A stretch of DNA of 64,000 bases from Vibrio nitrifigilis (GCF_015686695.1 NZ_JADPMR010000001.1:1860001-1924000); one strand, 5' to 3'. Shown: positions 17,978-27,100, counted from the stretch's first letter. Program-made: numbers and translations. The notes: generated by a model not told the origin, from the letters alone.

Positions 17978-18631
17978 CTAAACAAGACGCGCATCTGGTT
18001 GATTTTCAGGCAATGCTTTTATAAAAGCAGGGTCGGATCGTAACGCTTGTTGTATACGCTGGATAATTGGATAAGGTGTAAGGTCAACATCAAAACGTTC
18101 CGCGTTATACACTTGCGGAACTAAACACGCGTCCAACATTGTGACAGCGTCACCAAAGCTGTACTTACCTGCGGTCTCCTTTAAACGGGATTCTAACGCG
18201 GCAAATCCCACTTGAATCCAGTGATGATACCACGCACCTTTCTCATCTTGGCTCACCCGTAAGTTTGAATCTAAGTAGCGCAAGACGCGCAAATTATTGA
18301 GTGGATGGATATCACAAGTGATGTCTTGCGCCATCGATAATAAACGATATTTTTCACCGACATCGTTGGGAAGCAAAGGAACTTGGCGATAAGTTTCATC
18401 CAAATATTGCATAATGGATAAACTCTGATTGAGTACGAGTGGACCATCAATGAGCACAGGAACCAGTTCGGTTGGGTTGATTTGTTTGAAATTCAATAAA
18501 CTTTTGGCAGTTGCGCCACCTAAAATGTTAATCGGCATCTGTACATAATCTAGCCCTTTGAGATTGAGCACAATTCGCACACGATAAGATGCTGATGAAC
18601 GCCAGTAACTGTATAAAGTTAACTCACTCAT
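17978..18631 (-). CDS. maiA: Maleylacetoacetate isomerase
   Basis: Zeta-class GST that isomerises maleylacetoacetate to fumarylacetoacetate using glutathione. The N-terminal YSYWRSSASYRVRIVL carries the zeta-class SSxxxR-type active-site serine motif. KQINPTELVPVLIDG and LNQSLSIMQYLDE supply the cis-proline and glutathione-binding residues. At 217 residues it is normal for the family. Its ATG overlaps the fahA stop by four bases. It is the last gene of the tyrosine-degradation operon. Confidence 0.93.
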   Translation of the reverse strand: MSELTLYSYWRSSASYRVRIVLNLKGLDYVQMPINILGGATAKSLLNFKQINPTELVPVLIDGPLVLNQSLSIMQYLDETYRQVPLLPNDVGEKYRLLSMAQDITCDIHPLNNLRVLRYLDSNLRVSQDEKGAWYHHWIQVGFAALESRLKETAGKYSFGDAVTMLDACLVPQVYNAERFDVDLTPYPIIQRIQQALRSDPAFIKALPENQPDARLV

Positions 18632-19650
18632 GGAATGGCTCCTACCACGTGAACAGTTTGTTCAATCGCCCCAAAAATAGATTCACCTTGTGCATTGAAC
18701 ATTTCAATTTTTATATCATCACCATGGCGCATAAATTGCGTTGTCGCCTCACCATATTTGAGTATTTCGATCATTCTTCGTTCCGCAATACAAGAATAAC
18801 CAACGCCACCTTTTTCTACTTCAGTGGGCATGTCTAGATGTTGCTTATTAGAGACCGTACCGGAACCAATAATAGTACCTGCCACTAAACTGCGTGTTTT
18901 AGCAGCATGAGCAATCAGTTGAGGGAAATTGAACGTCATATCGGCACCAGTATTGGGTCGACCAAATAAGTGGCCGTTGTAAGTACTCAATAAAGGCAAA
19001 ACGACCTTAGTGCCATCCCATGCAGGACCAAGTTCATCCAAGGTAACGGCAACCGGACTGAAAGATGAAGAGGGTTTGGCTTGATAAAAACCAAACCCTT
19101 TCGCTAATTCACCAGGTATAAGGTTTCGTAAAGACACATCGTTAACTAACATCACCAGTTTGATCGAATGCGCCGCTTCTTTTGAACTGCACCCGACAGG
19201 TACATCCCCGGTAATAACAGCCACTTCAGCTTCAAAATCTAATCCCCACTGTTCTGTTCTTACTTCAATTGGCGCATGTGGGGCTAAGAACGTGTCACTT
19301 CCCCCTTGATACATTAGAGGATCGGTCCAGAAGCTAGGTGGCATCTGTGCGCCGCGCGCCTTACGCACCAATTCAACATGATTAACATAAGCCGATCCGT
19401 CTGCCCAATGATAAGCACGCGGTAAAGGAGAATGGCATAACGCTTGATTAAATGGCTTAGCATCAGCACGTTTCCCTGAACATAATCCCAGATACACCTC
19501 TTTTAAATCTGGTTCGACTTGCAACCAGTGATCAAGAGCATATTGCATGGTGTTAGCAATCCCAGGCACCGCAACGTACTGAGATAAATCACGGCTTACC
19601 ACCACAAGTTGACCATCGCGTTGATGGGACTGCAACGTTGCCAATTTCAT
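18628..19650 (-). CDS. fahA: Fumarylacetoacetate hydrolase
   Basis: A 340-residue FAH-fold hydrolase that splits fumarylacetoacetate into fumarate and acetoacetate, the final step of tyrosine catabolism. Metal-binding acidic residues lie in WGLDFEAEVAVITGDV and in the LVNDVSLRNL stretch. AKGFGFYQAKPSSSFSPV and GTIIGSGTVSNK are family blocks. AGGAG precedes the ATG by six bases. It is 31 bases after hmgA and overlaps maiA. Confidence 0.93.
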   Translation of the reverse strand: MKLATLQSHQRDGQLVVVSRDLSQYVAVPGIANTMQYALDHWLQVEPDLKEVYLGLCSGKRADAKPFNQALCHSPLPRAYHWADGSAYVNHVELVRKARGAQMPPSFWTDPLMYQGGSDTFLAPHAPIEVRTEQWGLDFEAEVAVITGDVPVGCSSKEAAHSIKLVMLVNDVSLRNLIPGELAKGFGFYQAKPSSSFSPVAVTLDELGPAWDGTKVVLPLLSTYNGHLFGRPNTGADMTFNFPQLIAHAAKTRSLVAGTIIGSGTVSNKQHLDMPTEVEKGGVGYSCIAERRMIEILKYGEATTQFMRHGDDIKIEMFNAQGESIFGAIEQTVHVVGAIP

Positions 19651-19681
19651 AAGTTCTCCTACTTGATCAATCGATTCAGTT

Positions 19682-20812
19682 TCAACTCTCTTGCCAGCTA
19701 TTCACATAATCAGCGAGCTCTATTTTTCGCGCCTCAGCACTAAAACGAAGCGCATTTTGGGTGTCGATCATAACCGCGACTTCATCGAGAAATGTCGGCG
19801 GTGTTTGTTGCGCTTTTTGATAGGCTTTAGGGTGAGGTCCATGGGTAAATCCTGCCGGATGAAACGTCATCATTCCCGGTTTAATGTGGTCACGACTAAA
19901 AAATTGCCCCATGTGATAGAACAGAACTTCATCATAATCATCATTATTGTGATAAAACGGCACCTTAAGCGCACCTTCATCTGTTTCAGCCGGGCGAGGG
20001 ACAAAGGTGCATATAACAAAACCGTCAGCGACAAACGTGGTATGCGCCGAGGGAGGAAGATGATAACGATGAGACATGATTGGCCTTATATCGCGCCAAT
20101 TAAGTGCGATAACACTGAGATCACCGTGCCAACCAATCGCATCCAGTGGATTAAATGGATAGGTAATAGTGGAGACAGTATCGCCCCTTTTTACAAACAC
20201 ACGCGTGGTGTGCTCGCTGTATTGTGCTTGAAAGCGTTCGTTAATTGCGGGAACACGTAGCACGGCAGGATCGAATATCGCGTGCCGCCCAACCAAGCCT
20301 TTATCAGGTAGACCGTAGCGCCCACCTGTATTTTCGATCATTAACAAGGTCAATGGCATATCAACTTCAAGGCGCCAAGTTGTTGAACGAGGCAAGACAA
20401 CATAATCGCCAGCCGTGATATCTAGATGGCCATAGTCACTAAATAATGCCCCCGAACCTTGATGGACAAACAATAGATCGTCGCCATCAGCATTGCGCAC
20501 CAATGCATTCATCGATTGGTCTAACTGCCACCAGCGGATTTTACATTGGTCATTATGCAATATGGCCTTGATATGCCAAGGCGACCGATGCGTTGTTTGT
20601 TCAACCAAATTCAAATCAAACGCGCATGGGCGAAGTTCACCCTGCCAATCCGACCACGCAGTGGGGGGATGACGATGGTGAAAATGCGTCGCAGGGCCAT
20701 AAAACCCATCCCGCCCGACTTCCCGCTCATAAATGCCTTTGCTTGGAAAGTCTGCATGCGCCTGATTGGAATGGGTACCTTCTCGATATGGATAATGCAT
20801 CCTTTTAGTCAT
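19682..20812 (-). CDS. hmgA: Homogentisate 1,2-dioxygenase
   Basis: Fe(II) ring-cleaving dioxygenase that opens homogentisate to maleylacetoacetate. At 376 residues it is the shorter form also seen in vibrios. The cupin-type C-terminal part has the metal and substrate residues in VPFYHNNDDYDEVLFYHMG and MMTFHPAGFTHGPHP. Loss of this enzyme in vibrios gives brown pyomelanin from homogentisate; the frame here is intact. Its ATG lies inside the end of hppD, an eight-base overlap. Confidence 0.94.
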   Translation of the reverse strand: MTKRMHYPYREGTHSNQAHADFPSKGIYEREVGRDGFYGPATHFHHRHPPTAWSDWQGELRPCAFDLNLVEQTTHRSPWHIKAILHNDQCKIRWWQLDQSMNALVRNADGDDLLFVHQGSGALFSDYGHLDITAGDYVVLPRSTTWRLEVDMPLTLLMIENTGGRYGLPDKGLVGRHAIFDPAVLRVPAINERFQAQYSEHTTRVFVKRGDTVSTITYPFNPLDAIGWHGDLSVIALNWRDIRPIMSHRYHLPPSAHTTFVADGFVICTFVPRPAETDEGALKVPFYHNNDDYDEVLFYHMGQFFSRDHIKPGMMTFHPAGFTHGPHPKAYQKAQQTPPTFLDEVAVMIDTQNALRFSAEARKIELADYVNSWQES

Positions 20813-21878
20813 GAGAAATCACTCCACGTCGCAGTTGGTCCTCCTCAATGGATTCAAACAACGCTTGAAAATTCCCCTCACCAAAACCGTTGTTACCCTT
20901 GCGTTGGATAATTTCGAAAAATACCGGGCCAATAACCGTTTCCGTAAATATCTGCAATAAAATCCCGTCAGTCTCTTCATCACCATCAATGAGAATATGC
21001 CGTTTATGGAGTTGAGCCACGTCTTCCTGATGAGCAGTAATGCGATCATCAATATGTTCATAGTACGTGTCTGGGGTTTGCATAAATTGGATTCCCCGCT
21101 CTCGTAACGCGTCAACGGTATAATAAATATCATTTGTTGCGAGCGCGATATGCTGAATGCCTTCACCATTGTATTGACGTAAGAATTCTTCAATTTGTGA
21201 TTGGTTATCGCATGATTCATTTATAGGAATGCGGATCTTTCCGCAAGGGGACGTCATTGCACGGCTGACTAAACTGGTGTATTTCCCTTCGATATCGAAA
21301 TGACGAACTTCACGGAAATTGCCAATCTTTTCATAGAACTTAGCCCACATATCCATATGGCCGCGTTCGACATTATGAGTAAGATGGTCAACTTGAAGTA
21401 ACCCAGTGTTGGCATTTTCTAAGCGTTGTCGATAATCCTCATAAAAATGGAAATCGACATCGTAAATCGTATGTTCTCCATATCGATCAACAAAGTAAAT
21501 CAAGGTGCCTCCAATCCCCTGAATAGCCGGAATATTGAGTTCCATTGGCCCTACCTCTCCTTGGTAAGCTACCGCTCCATGCATACAGGCGTAATCTAAT
21601 GCCTTCCCTGCATCACGCACTCTAAATGCCATACCACATACTGAGGGACCATGAATTTGCGCGAAGGTTTCAGCTTGGCTACGTGGTTGAGCATTGACAA
21701 TAAAATGAACTTCGCCATGGCGATACAACCAGGCTTCCTTAGAGCGATGTTTGGCGATTTCGACTAACCCGAGTTGAGTAAACAGCGTTTTTAGAGCATG
21801 GAGTTGCTCATCACCGATTGCGGTATATTCAATGAATTCAAAACCATCAGTGCCTAGGGGATTAACAATCGACTTCAT
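20805..21878 (-). CDS. hppD: 4-Hydroxyphenylpyruvate dioxygenase
   Basis: Fe(II) dioxygenase that turns 4-hydroxyphenylpyruvate into homogentisate. Two vicinal-oxygen-chelate domains are visible. The C-terminal metal ligands lie in VDHLTHNVERGHMDMW (His), GEGIQHIALATND (His) and GPVFFEIIQRKGNNGFGEGN (Glu). This is the first gene of the operon hppD-hmgA-fahA-maiA. Two ATGs lie close together; the second (21878) has GGAG at a proper seven-base spacing, so I use it. A TyrR-box-like site lies about 100 bases upstream. Confidence 0.94.
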   Translation of the reverse strand: MKSIVNPLGTDGFEFIEYTAIGDEQLHALKTLFTQLGLVEIAKHRSKEAWLYRHGEVHFIVNAQPRSQAETFAQIHGPSVCGMAFRVRDAGKALDYACMHGAVAYQGEVGPMELNIPAIQGIGGTLIYFVDRYGEHTIYDVDFHFYEDYRQRLENANTGLLQVDHLTHNVERGHMDMWAKFYEKIGNFREVRHFDIEGKYTSLVSRAMTSPCGKIRIPINESCDNQSQIEEFLRQYNGEGIQHIALATNDIYYTVDALRERGIQFMQTPDTYYEHIDDRITAHQEDVAQLHKRHILIDGDEETDGILLQIFTETVIGPVFFEIIQRKGNNGFGEGNFQALFESIEEDQLRRGVISHD

Positions 21879-21977
21879 ATTCATACTCCGAATAGAACAC
21901 TACTTTCTAATGCTGGAATATAAAGAGGAAAACACAACTATTGATTGTCGTTTTTTTTAACTGCGAACCTATTGAGT

Positions 21978-21995
21978 TGGCAAAATTTATTTACA
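21978..21995 (-). promoter_or_regulatory. TyrR-box-like site upstream of hppD
   Basis: TGGCAA-N6-TTTACA compared with the TyrR consensus TGTAAA-N6-TTTACA: one half site perfect, the other four of six. It lies 100-117 bases upstream of the hppD start. tyrR itself is in this window. Confidence 0.45.
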
Positions 21996-22139
21996 CTAGG
22001 TATAAAATAGGTGACTCACATACTATTTTTATCTGTATATCAGTAAGTTAAACTTACGATTATTAATATATTTTAAACTAACAGTTATGCATAATTTAGC
22101 ATTACCAAACCCACAGGTCAGACCAGAAAAATAATTCAT

Positions 22140-22158
22140 TAAAATGATAATCATGCTA
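22140..22158 (+). promoter_or_regulatory. Fur-box-like sequence upstream of the EAL gene
   Basis: Fourteen of 19 positions match the Fur consensus, with an unbroken ATGATAATCAT core; the right-hand half is weak. It lies 74-92 bases upstream of the phosphodiesterase start. Confidence 0.4.
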
Positions 22159-22231
22159 TTGGTTATGCATCATCTCTCGCTTATACTGCAAATTCGATAG
22201 AAAGTTTCACTCTTGAGACATATGCAAACTA

Positions 22232-23737
22232 ATGCTTAATAGAATAACTAGACGGCGTAAGACCCTTATTCGGCGAGCCGCGATTTATCTTATACCTCTA
22301 CCTATATCCCTATTTCTGGGATTACAACTAGCACAGCATAATATCCAACTTAAGATGCATAATATTGCATACGAGTATGTCCAGAAACTCGATAAATTAA
22401 TTAGTAATATTCATCAAACTAACCAGTCATTACTATTATCAAACGTTCAATGTGACGAACTTCACGATCAATTTTTATTTAATTCGACCATTCGAGAAGT
22501 GTTTTTAATCAAAACAGAGGTGCCTTTTGTCTGCTCGTCCAAACGCGGGGTACTTAATAAAGATCTCTCACAATATTACCCATCAGGAATCGTCAGATCA
22601 GGCGAACATCTACGTACTCTAAATGCTGATCATACAACACGAACTTTGATTATTCGTGATGGCCAACTGGGTAATCCTCATCACGGTATTTCGACGGTAA
22701 TTAACGAGCAATTTTTGGAAAACAGCCTAGGCTATACACAAGATACGCGGCTCAAGAGCCTCATACTCTCCTATGATGGCGCAACACTTCCCGAACGAAC
22801 CCGACTTGACAAAAAAGATGGCCAATACATCGCAGGTTCACGCAAATATCCTTATATGCTCGGTCTAACACCTGCAAAAGCTTTTATTTCTAACCAAACC
22901 ATTTTGTATTTATACAGCGCCGCCCTTCTATCACTTATCGTTTCTAGCGCGTATTTATTTTTGCATCACTGGTTAGTAAAACGCCTATCACTGTTAGATG
23001 AATTAAAAAAAGCACTTAAACGCCGTGAACTCTTTCTCGTCTATCAACCTATTGTTGTAAGTCAATCGAATCAAATCTCAGGCTTTGAAGCTTTGCTGCG
23101 TTGGTATAAACCCAAAGCTGGGTTTATTAGCCCAGAACATTTTATCGATCTTGCGGAGAAATCCGGCTTAATCGTTGATATTACGGAATATGTTTTATAT
23201 CGGGCATGGCAGGATTGGAGCAATAAGAAAGTGGTACAGCCACTACATCTTAGCATCAATATTCCGCCGTCTTATTTGGAAGATCCATCGACGATTACTC
23301 AACTAAAACGTTATGCAGATAGATTTAAGACCATTAATATCCAACTCGTAGTAGAAATTACTGAACGCCAGTTACTTAAGTCTTCAGGACAAGCGGTATT
23401 AAATGAATTACGCCAAGCCAATATTCATATCGCCATTGATGATTTTGGCATTGGCAGCACCGCACTGTCTATATTGCAAAATATCGAATTTGATTATCTG
23501 AAAATCGATAAGTGCTTTATTGATAGTATTGAGGTAGAGGACGGACACACTCCCGTACTCAATTCCATTGTGGACTTAGGACATAGATTGTCGGTTCAAT
23601 TGGTCGCTGAAGGGGTTGAAAGTCAAACTCAAGCCGATTATTTACACGAACTGAAAGTGGGCTATCAACAAGGTTTTTGGCATGCAAAACCAATGGATAT
23701 TTTAGCAGCAAGCAAGTTGGTAGCGCAAAACGGATAA
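22232..23737 (+). CDS. CSS-motif EAL-domain cyclic-di-GMP phosphodiesterase
   Basis: A 501-residue inner-membrane phosphodiesterase. The first membrane helix is near residues 15-32 and the second near 225-245. The periplasmic domain between them contains the CSS motif (VPFVCSSKRG) and a second cysteine (NVQCDELH). In this family a periplasmic disulfide controls activity. The cytoplasmic EAL domain keeps the residues needed for catalysis: GFEALLRW, EITERQL, DDFGIGS, YLKIDKCFID and VAEGVES. It is therefore probably an active c-di-GMP hydrolase responding to periplasmic redox or disulfide state. It stands alone; the Nudix/membrane gene converges on it. Confidence 0.92.
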   Translation: MLNRITRRRKTLIRRAAIYLIPLPISLFLGLQLAQHNIQLKMHNIAYEYVQKLDKLISNIHQTNQSLLLSNVQCDELHDQFLFNSTIREVFLIKTEVPFVCSSKRGVLNKDLSQYYPSGIVRSGEHLRTLNADHTTRTLIIRDGQLGNPHHGISTVINEQFLENSLGYTQDTRLKSLILSYDGATLPERTRLDKKDGQYIAGSRKYPYMLGLTPAKAFISNQTILYLYSAALLSLIVSSAYLFLHHWLVKRLSLLDELKKALKRRELFLVYQPIVVSQSNQISGFEALLRWYKPKAGFISPEHFIDLAEKSGLIVDITEYVLYRAWQDWSNKKVVQPLHLSINIPPSYLEDPSTITQLKRYADRFKTINIQLVVEITERQLLKSSGQAVLNELRQANIHIAIDDFGIGSTALSILQNIEFDYLKIDKCFIDSIEVEDGHTPVLNSIVDLGHRLSVQLVAEGVESQTQADYLHELKVGYQQGFWHAKPMDILAASKLVAQNG

Positions 23738-23772
23738 AGGTTACACGCTACCACTTTAAGCAAATATTCTCT

Positions 23773-25248
23773 TTAAACATCTACGTTTTTATGGACTGAA
23801 AACCGAATTTGGCGCACTTTCTGCCAATCAAATCCACCAAAGCAGATAAACGCAAATACCAGTACTATCACGCCATAATGAACGTAAGTCACCATTATAG
23901 ATCCTGGGGTACTATAAGAAACCCATGTTGCTGCAAGGTTAAACAGCCAGTGCAAAAACACAATAGTGGCAGCGGCGGCTAAGCTGCGTAGCAATGAGAC
24001 TTGCTGTTCAATTTGACGGACTAAAAACATCGCAATTGATGCAGCAGGTAAAATCGCGAGCCAAGTTCTAAACCCTGGTGTTGGCCAAATTAAAGTAAAG
24101 ACAAGCGTCATGACAGATAGACCTAACCACGCTTTGTACGATTTGAGCAGCCCCATAAAATCATATTCTGAGCGATTTTCTACTTGATATATGTTCCAAG
24201 AAACAATCATACCCAAGATACTACCCAGCAACATATCGGTTAAAAATGCGTTTCCGGTAAAGAATTGAGCCACAATCTCCCACACAATCGCGCCGATTAA
24301 TACCGGCAACCAATACGGTAAATCGATATTGTCTTTTTCTTGCCATAACATGAACACACTACTCACTAAAATCGCGGTAATGACCGATGGCAAACTGTAT
24401 CCAGCGATATGTGGATATTCAAGAATGGGTAAAAAGACATACGGTCTTGGGCAATGCAGCCCCTGCTGAAGCAATAGACAAAGTAAACTCGTACACGCCA
24501 TGCTAAAAAACAGTTTCAACACAATTTCTTGTCGTAGGTAATAAAACAAGATGGGGAATAATACTAAGGCCAAGATAGGACTCGTAAATACGTTGCCAAA
24601 TTGAACAAGACTCACAACCACTTGAGCAACACTGCTTGGCATCGAACTCACACTATTTTGGATATCATAAATCCACTTAAGCTCTAATTGGTTAAGCCAT
24701 GGCGCCACTTGAACCATGTTACTCACACTACGTGTTGGTTGGCTCGTTGCACGATTGAAAAAATGTTTAATCATTGGCCATTGTTCAGGAAAACGATAAT
24801 CTGCCGCGTCCACACGATTTGGCGCAATAAGCATTGCCCCTGACGTTTCAATACCATAATCAGGCGCTACCCATGCGGGTAACGTATTACCACCTTCATT
24901 ATTATCTTGTTGATATACCAATAAATTTGACTGGCTAACACAATCAAAGAAAATACCGGTCTCGGTCTCCCCTAACTTAGCTTTAATATCAACAACCAGT
25001 CCGGTTTCTTCCCATGTTTCTCTTTGCGCTGCAAGACGAGCACTTTCACCTTGCTCAATCATTCCCCCTGGAAGGGACAATGTATGGGTAATCAGTTCTT
25101 TTACTACAACCAGTTGATCACCTGCTCTAATCAGGCAAAGCGCTCCCTTGCGACCTTCTGCTGCAGTTGCTGACTCGTCTGCGCGAGCTATGTGAGTTAT
25201 TGAGATCAATAACGCACTTATAATTAATAGACACAACCGCTGATACAC
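23773..25248 (-). CDS. Exported Nudix domain fused to a PAP2-like membrane domain
   Basis: A 491-residue two-part protein. Residues 1-23 look like a signal peptide (ends THIARADES). Residues 30-150 form a Nudix hydrolase domain with an intact box, from GGMIEQGE to REXXEEXG (LSLPGGMIEQGESA, then QRETWEETGLV). From about 200 onward there are roughly nine to ten hydrophobic segments resembling PAP2 phosphatases, but the catalytic motifs are degenerate: CPRP lacks the lysine seven residues before the arginine, PSGH is PSVI, and the last motif lacks its histidine. The Nudix domain would lie in the periplasm, where its nucleotide-type substrate is unclear. The start is GTG with AGGAA upstream. The GNAT gene lies 22 bases upstream. 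Confidence 0.78.
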   Translation of the reverse strand: MYQRLCLLIISALLISITHIARADESATAAEGRKGALCLIRAGDQLVVVKELITHTLSLPGGMIEQGESARLAAQRETWEETGLVVDIKAKLGETETGIFFDCVSQSNLLVYQQDNNEGGNTLPAWVAPDYGIETSGAMLIAPNRVDAADYRFPEQWPMIKHFFNRATSQPTRSVSNMVQVAPWLNQLELKWIYDIQNSVSSMPSSVAQVVVSLVQFGNVFTSPILALVLFPILFYYLRQEIVLKLFFSMACTSLLCLLLQQGLHCPRPYVFLPILEYPHIAGYSLPSVITAILVSSVFMLWQEKDNIDLPYWLPVLIGAIVWEIVAQFFTGNAFLTDMLLGSILGMIVSWNIYQVENRSEYDFMGLLKSYKAWLGLSVMTLVFTLIWPTPGFRTWLAILPAASIAMFLVRQIEQQVSLLRSLAAAATIVFLHWLFNLAATWVSYSTPGSIMVTYVHYGVIVLVFAFICFGGFDWQKVRQIRFSVHKNVDV

Positions 25249-25270
25249 GTATTAATTCCTATTTCGGTCG

Positions 25271-25747
25271 TTAATCGACCGCCTTTCTCAACCAATGAAG
25301 ATGCTGCACAAAACCAGCATCTTGATAAAAACGCTGCGCATTTTTGTTGAAGTCCCACACTTCAACAAAAATTTGTTTCACAGCGTACTGCTTAAATGTC
25401 CACTCAAGTCTACCAAACAAATGTGTTGCAACATGCTGCTGTCGATATTCTGGCAAAACATACAGTTCGTCTATACTGCCCATCAACACAGGTTTGCTAA
25501 CACTGGATACCAATTCGCAAAAATGACCTGTAATAAACCCAGCAGGACATTCATCCAACATAGCAATAAATACCAAACATTCTGGGTTATCGAGATAACG
25601 AGCGATGCTTTTTTCCTGCTCAATCTCGGTGGCTGTTTTAAAATGTTCTGGACAAGCTTGATGGTGTTCATCATGGAGCTGATACATCAGATCATTAAGT
25701 AGCTCTAAGTGCTGTGTTTGAGCACTTATCAATGTAATTTCTGCCAT
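25271..25747 (-). CDS. GNAT family N-acetyltransferase
   Basis: A 158-residue acetyltransferase of the Gcn5 superfamily. The acetyl-CoA binding motif A appears as IDELYVLPEYRQQHVATHLFG, and motif B as VEVWDFNKNAQRFYQDAGF. The substrate is not known. I start at 25747 (MAEITL) because the domain begins there. An 18-residue hydrophobic extension (from 25801) is in frame and looks like a signal sequence, but the fold is cytoplasmic and neither start has a strong ribosome site. It is probably co-transcribed with the Nudix/membrane gene 22 bases downstream. Confidence 0.8.
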   Translation of the reverse strand: MAEITLISAQTQHLELLNDLMYQLHDEHHQACPEHFKTATEIEQEKSIARYLDNPECLVFIAMLDECPAGFITGHFCELVSSVSKPVLMGSIDELYVLPEYRQQHVATHLFGRLEWTFKQYAVKQIFVEVWDFNKNAQRFYQDAGFVQHLHWLRKAVD

Positions 25748-26113
25748 ACTTGGACATAGAGTAAAAAATATAAGCAGCAATTTTATAAGATTACTTAGCA
25801 AAAAAACATCTGTTAATTCAGCTTTTATATGCTTTAAACACCAAGTTTCAAAATAAATTTCCCATATTATTGAACAGTGTTCATAAAAAACCGGTTCCCT
25901 GTTTTAGTCTTGTTGTATATCTCCATCAATTAGAGCCAAACGAAACGTAAGATTTGTCTTGTTGAGATAAACAAAATCATTTAGTTACAACTTCTAACAA
26001 AATACCTCTTAGGGATATTGGCAACCTAGCGATTTCGCCTAAACTGGAGAAAAGTGAAATGGTGACTACCGACGATTCGTCAGTCAGTAGCGCTCTCTCC
26101 ATGATAAAACGGG
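25748..26113. other. Intergenic region upstream of the Bug-type binding protein
   Basis: A 366-base gap between divergent genes. An ATG at 26059 has a good ribosome site (GGAG) and opens a 70-codon frame that runs out of frame into the next gene. It has no recognisable product and may be a leader peptide or chance. Confidence 0.4.
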
Positions 26114-27100
26114 ATGAAACTGATGTTGAAACCTATCCGCTGTGTTGTAGCCTTGATTGGTACGTCGGCGATGCTATTTTTTTCAAGCCTGACCATGTCA
26201 GCTCCACTCGAAGAGCTCCACTTATTAATTCCTGGAGGTCAAGGCGGTGGTTGGGATATGACAGCCCATGATACTGGGACCGTTTTACAAAGTACTGGGC
26301 TGGTTAAATCAGTCACCTATCAAAATATTTCCGGCGGCGGCGGCGGAAAAGCCATCGCCCATTTAATAGAGACAGCACCGCGGCAAACCAACACTCTGAT
26401 GATCAATTCAACCCCTATTGTATTGCGTTCGTTGTATGGTGTCTTTCCTCAATCTTTCCATGACCTAACGCCAGTCGCCTCCATTATTTCTGATTATGGT
26501 GCGTTTGTTGTCCCCGTGAATTCAGAGCTAAAGACGTGGGATGATGTGATACAAGCCTTCAAGAATAATCCACGGAGTATCAAGGTTGCAGGAGGCTCCG
26601 CTCGAGGAAGTTTAGATCACCTTATCGCAGCAGCTGCTTTTCAAGGACATGGGTTCAACCCGAGACAAGTACGCTATATTGCCTATGATGCTGGCGGTAA
26701 AGCTTTAGAATCTGTGATGAGCGGTGAAACACAACTGCTATCAACGGGCTTTGGTGAAGTCATTCATCTTTATAAAGAAGGCAAAATCAGGATCTTAGCG
26801 ATTACAGCTCCTACACCTATTGCCAGCGCTCCTGACGTACCGACTCTGGTTGAATACAACAACCCATTTGTGTTTGCCAATTGGCGTGGTTTTTTTGCTG
26901 CCCCCAATACATCCCCCGCCCAGGTAGAGCAATGGGTACAGACTTTAAAATCAATGTATAAGACCCCAGAATGGAAAAAGGTCCGAGACAATAACGGTTG
27001 GAATGATGCATTTTTGGCGCAAGAAGATTTCAAGTTATTTTTGCTAAAGCAAGAACAACAAATGCGTGATTTACTACGTGAGCTCGACTTCTTGCGTTAG
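26114..27100 (+). CDS. Tripartite tricarboxylate transporter substrate-binding protein (Bug family)
   Basis: A 328-residue periplasmic binding protein of the TctC/Bug family. The N-terminal signal peptide ends near LTMSAP. The mature start LEELHLLIPGGQGGGWDMTA matches the family's ligand-loop P-G-G-x-G-D-type motif, and PGGxG plus the VAGGSARGSLDHLIAAA region form the carboxylate-binding pocket. Such proteins bind citrate, other carboxylates or small aromatics for a TctA-TctB transporter, but no tctA or tctB gene is visible nearby. It may work with a distant transporter or as a sensor partner. The ATG has only a weak ribosome site. Confidence 0.85.
   Translation: MKLMLKPIRCVVALIGTSAMLFFSSLTMSAPLEELHLLIPGGQGGGWDMTAHDTGTVLQSTGLVKSVTYQNISGGGGGKAIAHLIETAPRQTNTLMINSTPIVLRSLYGVFPQSFHDLTPVASIISDYGAFVVPVNSELKTWDDVIQAFKNNPRSIKVAGGSARGSLDHLIAAAAFQGHGFNPRQVRYIAYDAGGKALESVMSGETQLLSTGFGEVIHLYKEGKIRILAITAPTPIASAPDVPTLVEYNNPFVFANWRGFFAAPNTSPAQVEQWVQTLKSMYKTPEWKKVRDNNGWNDAFLAQEDFKLFLLKQEQQMRDLLRELDFLR

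Larger units (their letters stand above)
21885..22231. other. Divergent promoter region between hppD and the EAL gene
   Basis: A gap of about 350 bases holding three palindromic signals listed separately: a TyrR-box-like site (21978-21995), a perfect GTAAGT-TAA-ACTTAC repeat (22043-22057) and a Fur-box-like sequence (22140-22158). No coding frame is supported. Confidence 0.5.

Noticed and set aside
19691..20260. A 189-codon plus-strand frame inside hmgA
   Set aside because: Antisense shadow of a clear homogentisate dioxygenase; no ribosome site and a composition unlike a real protein.
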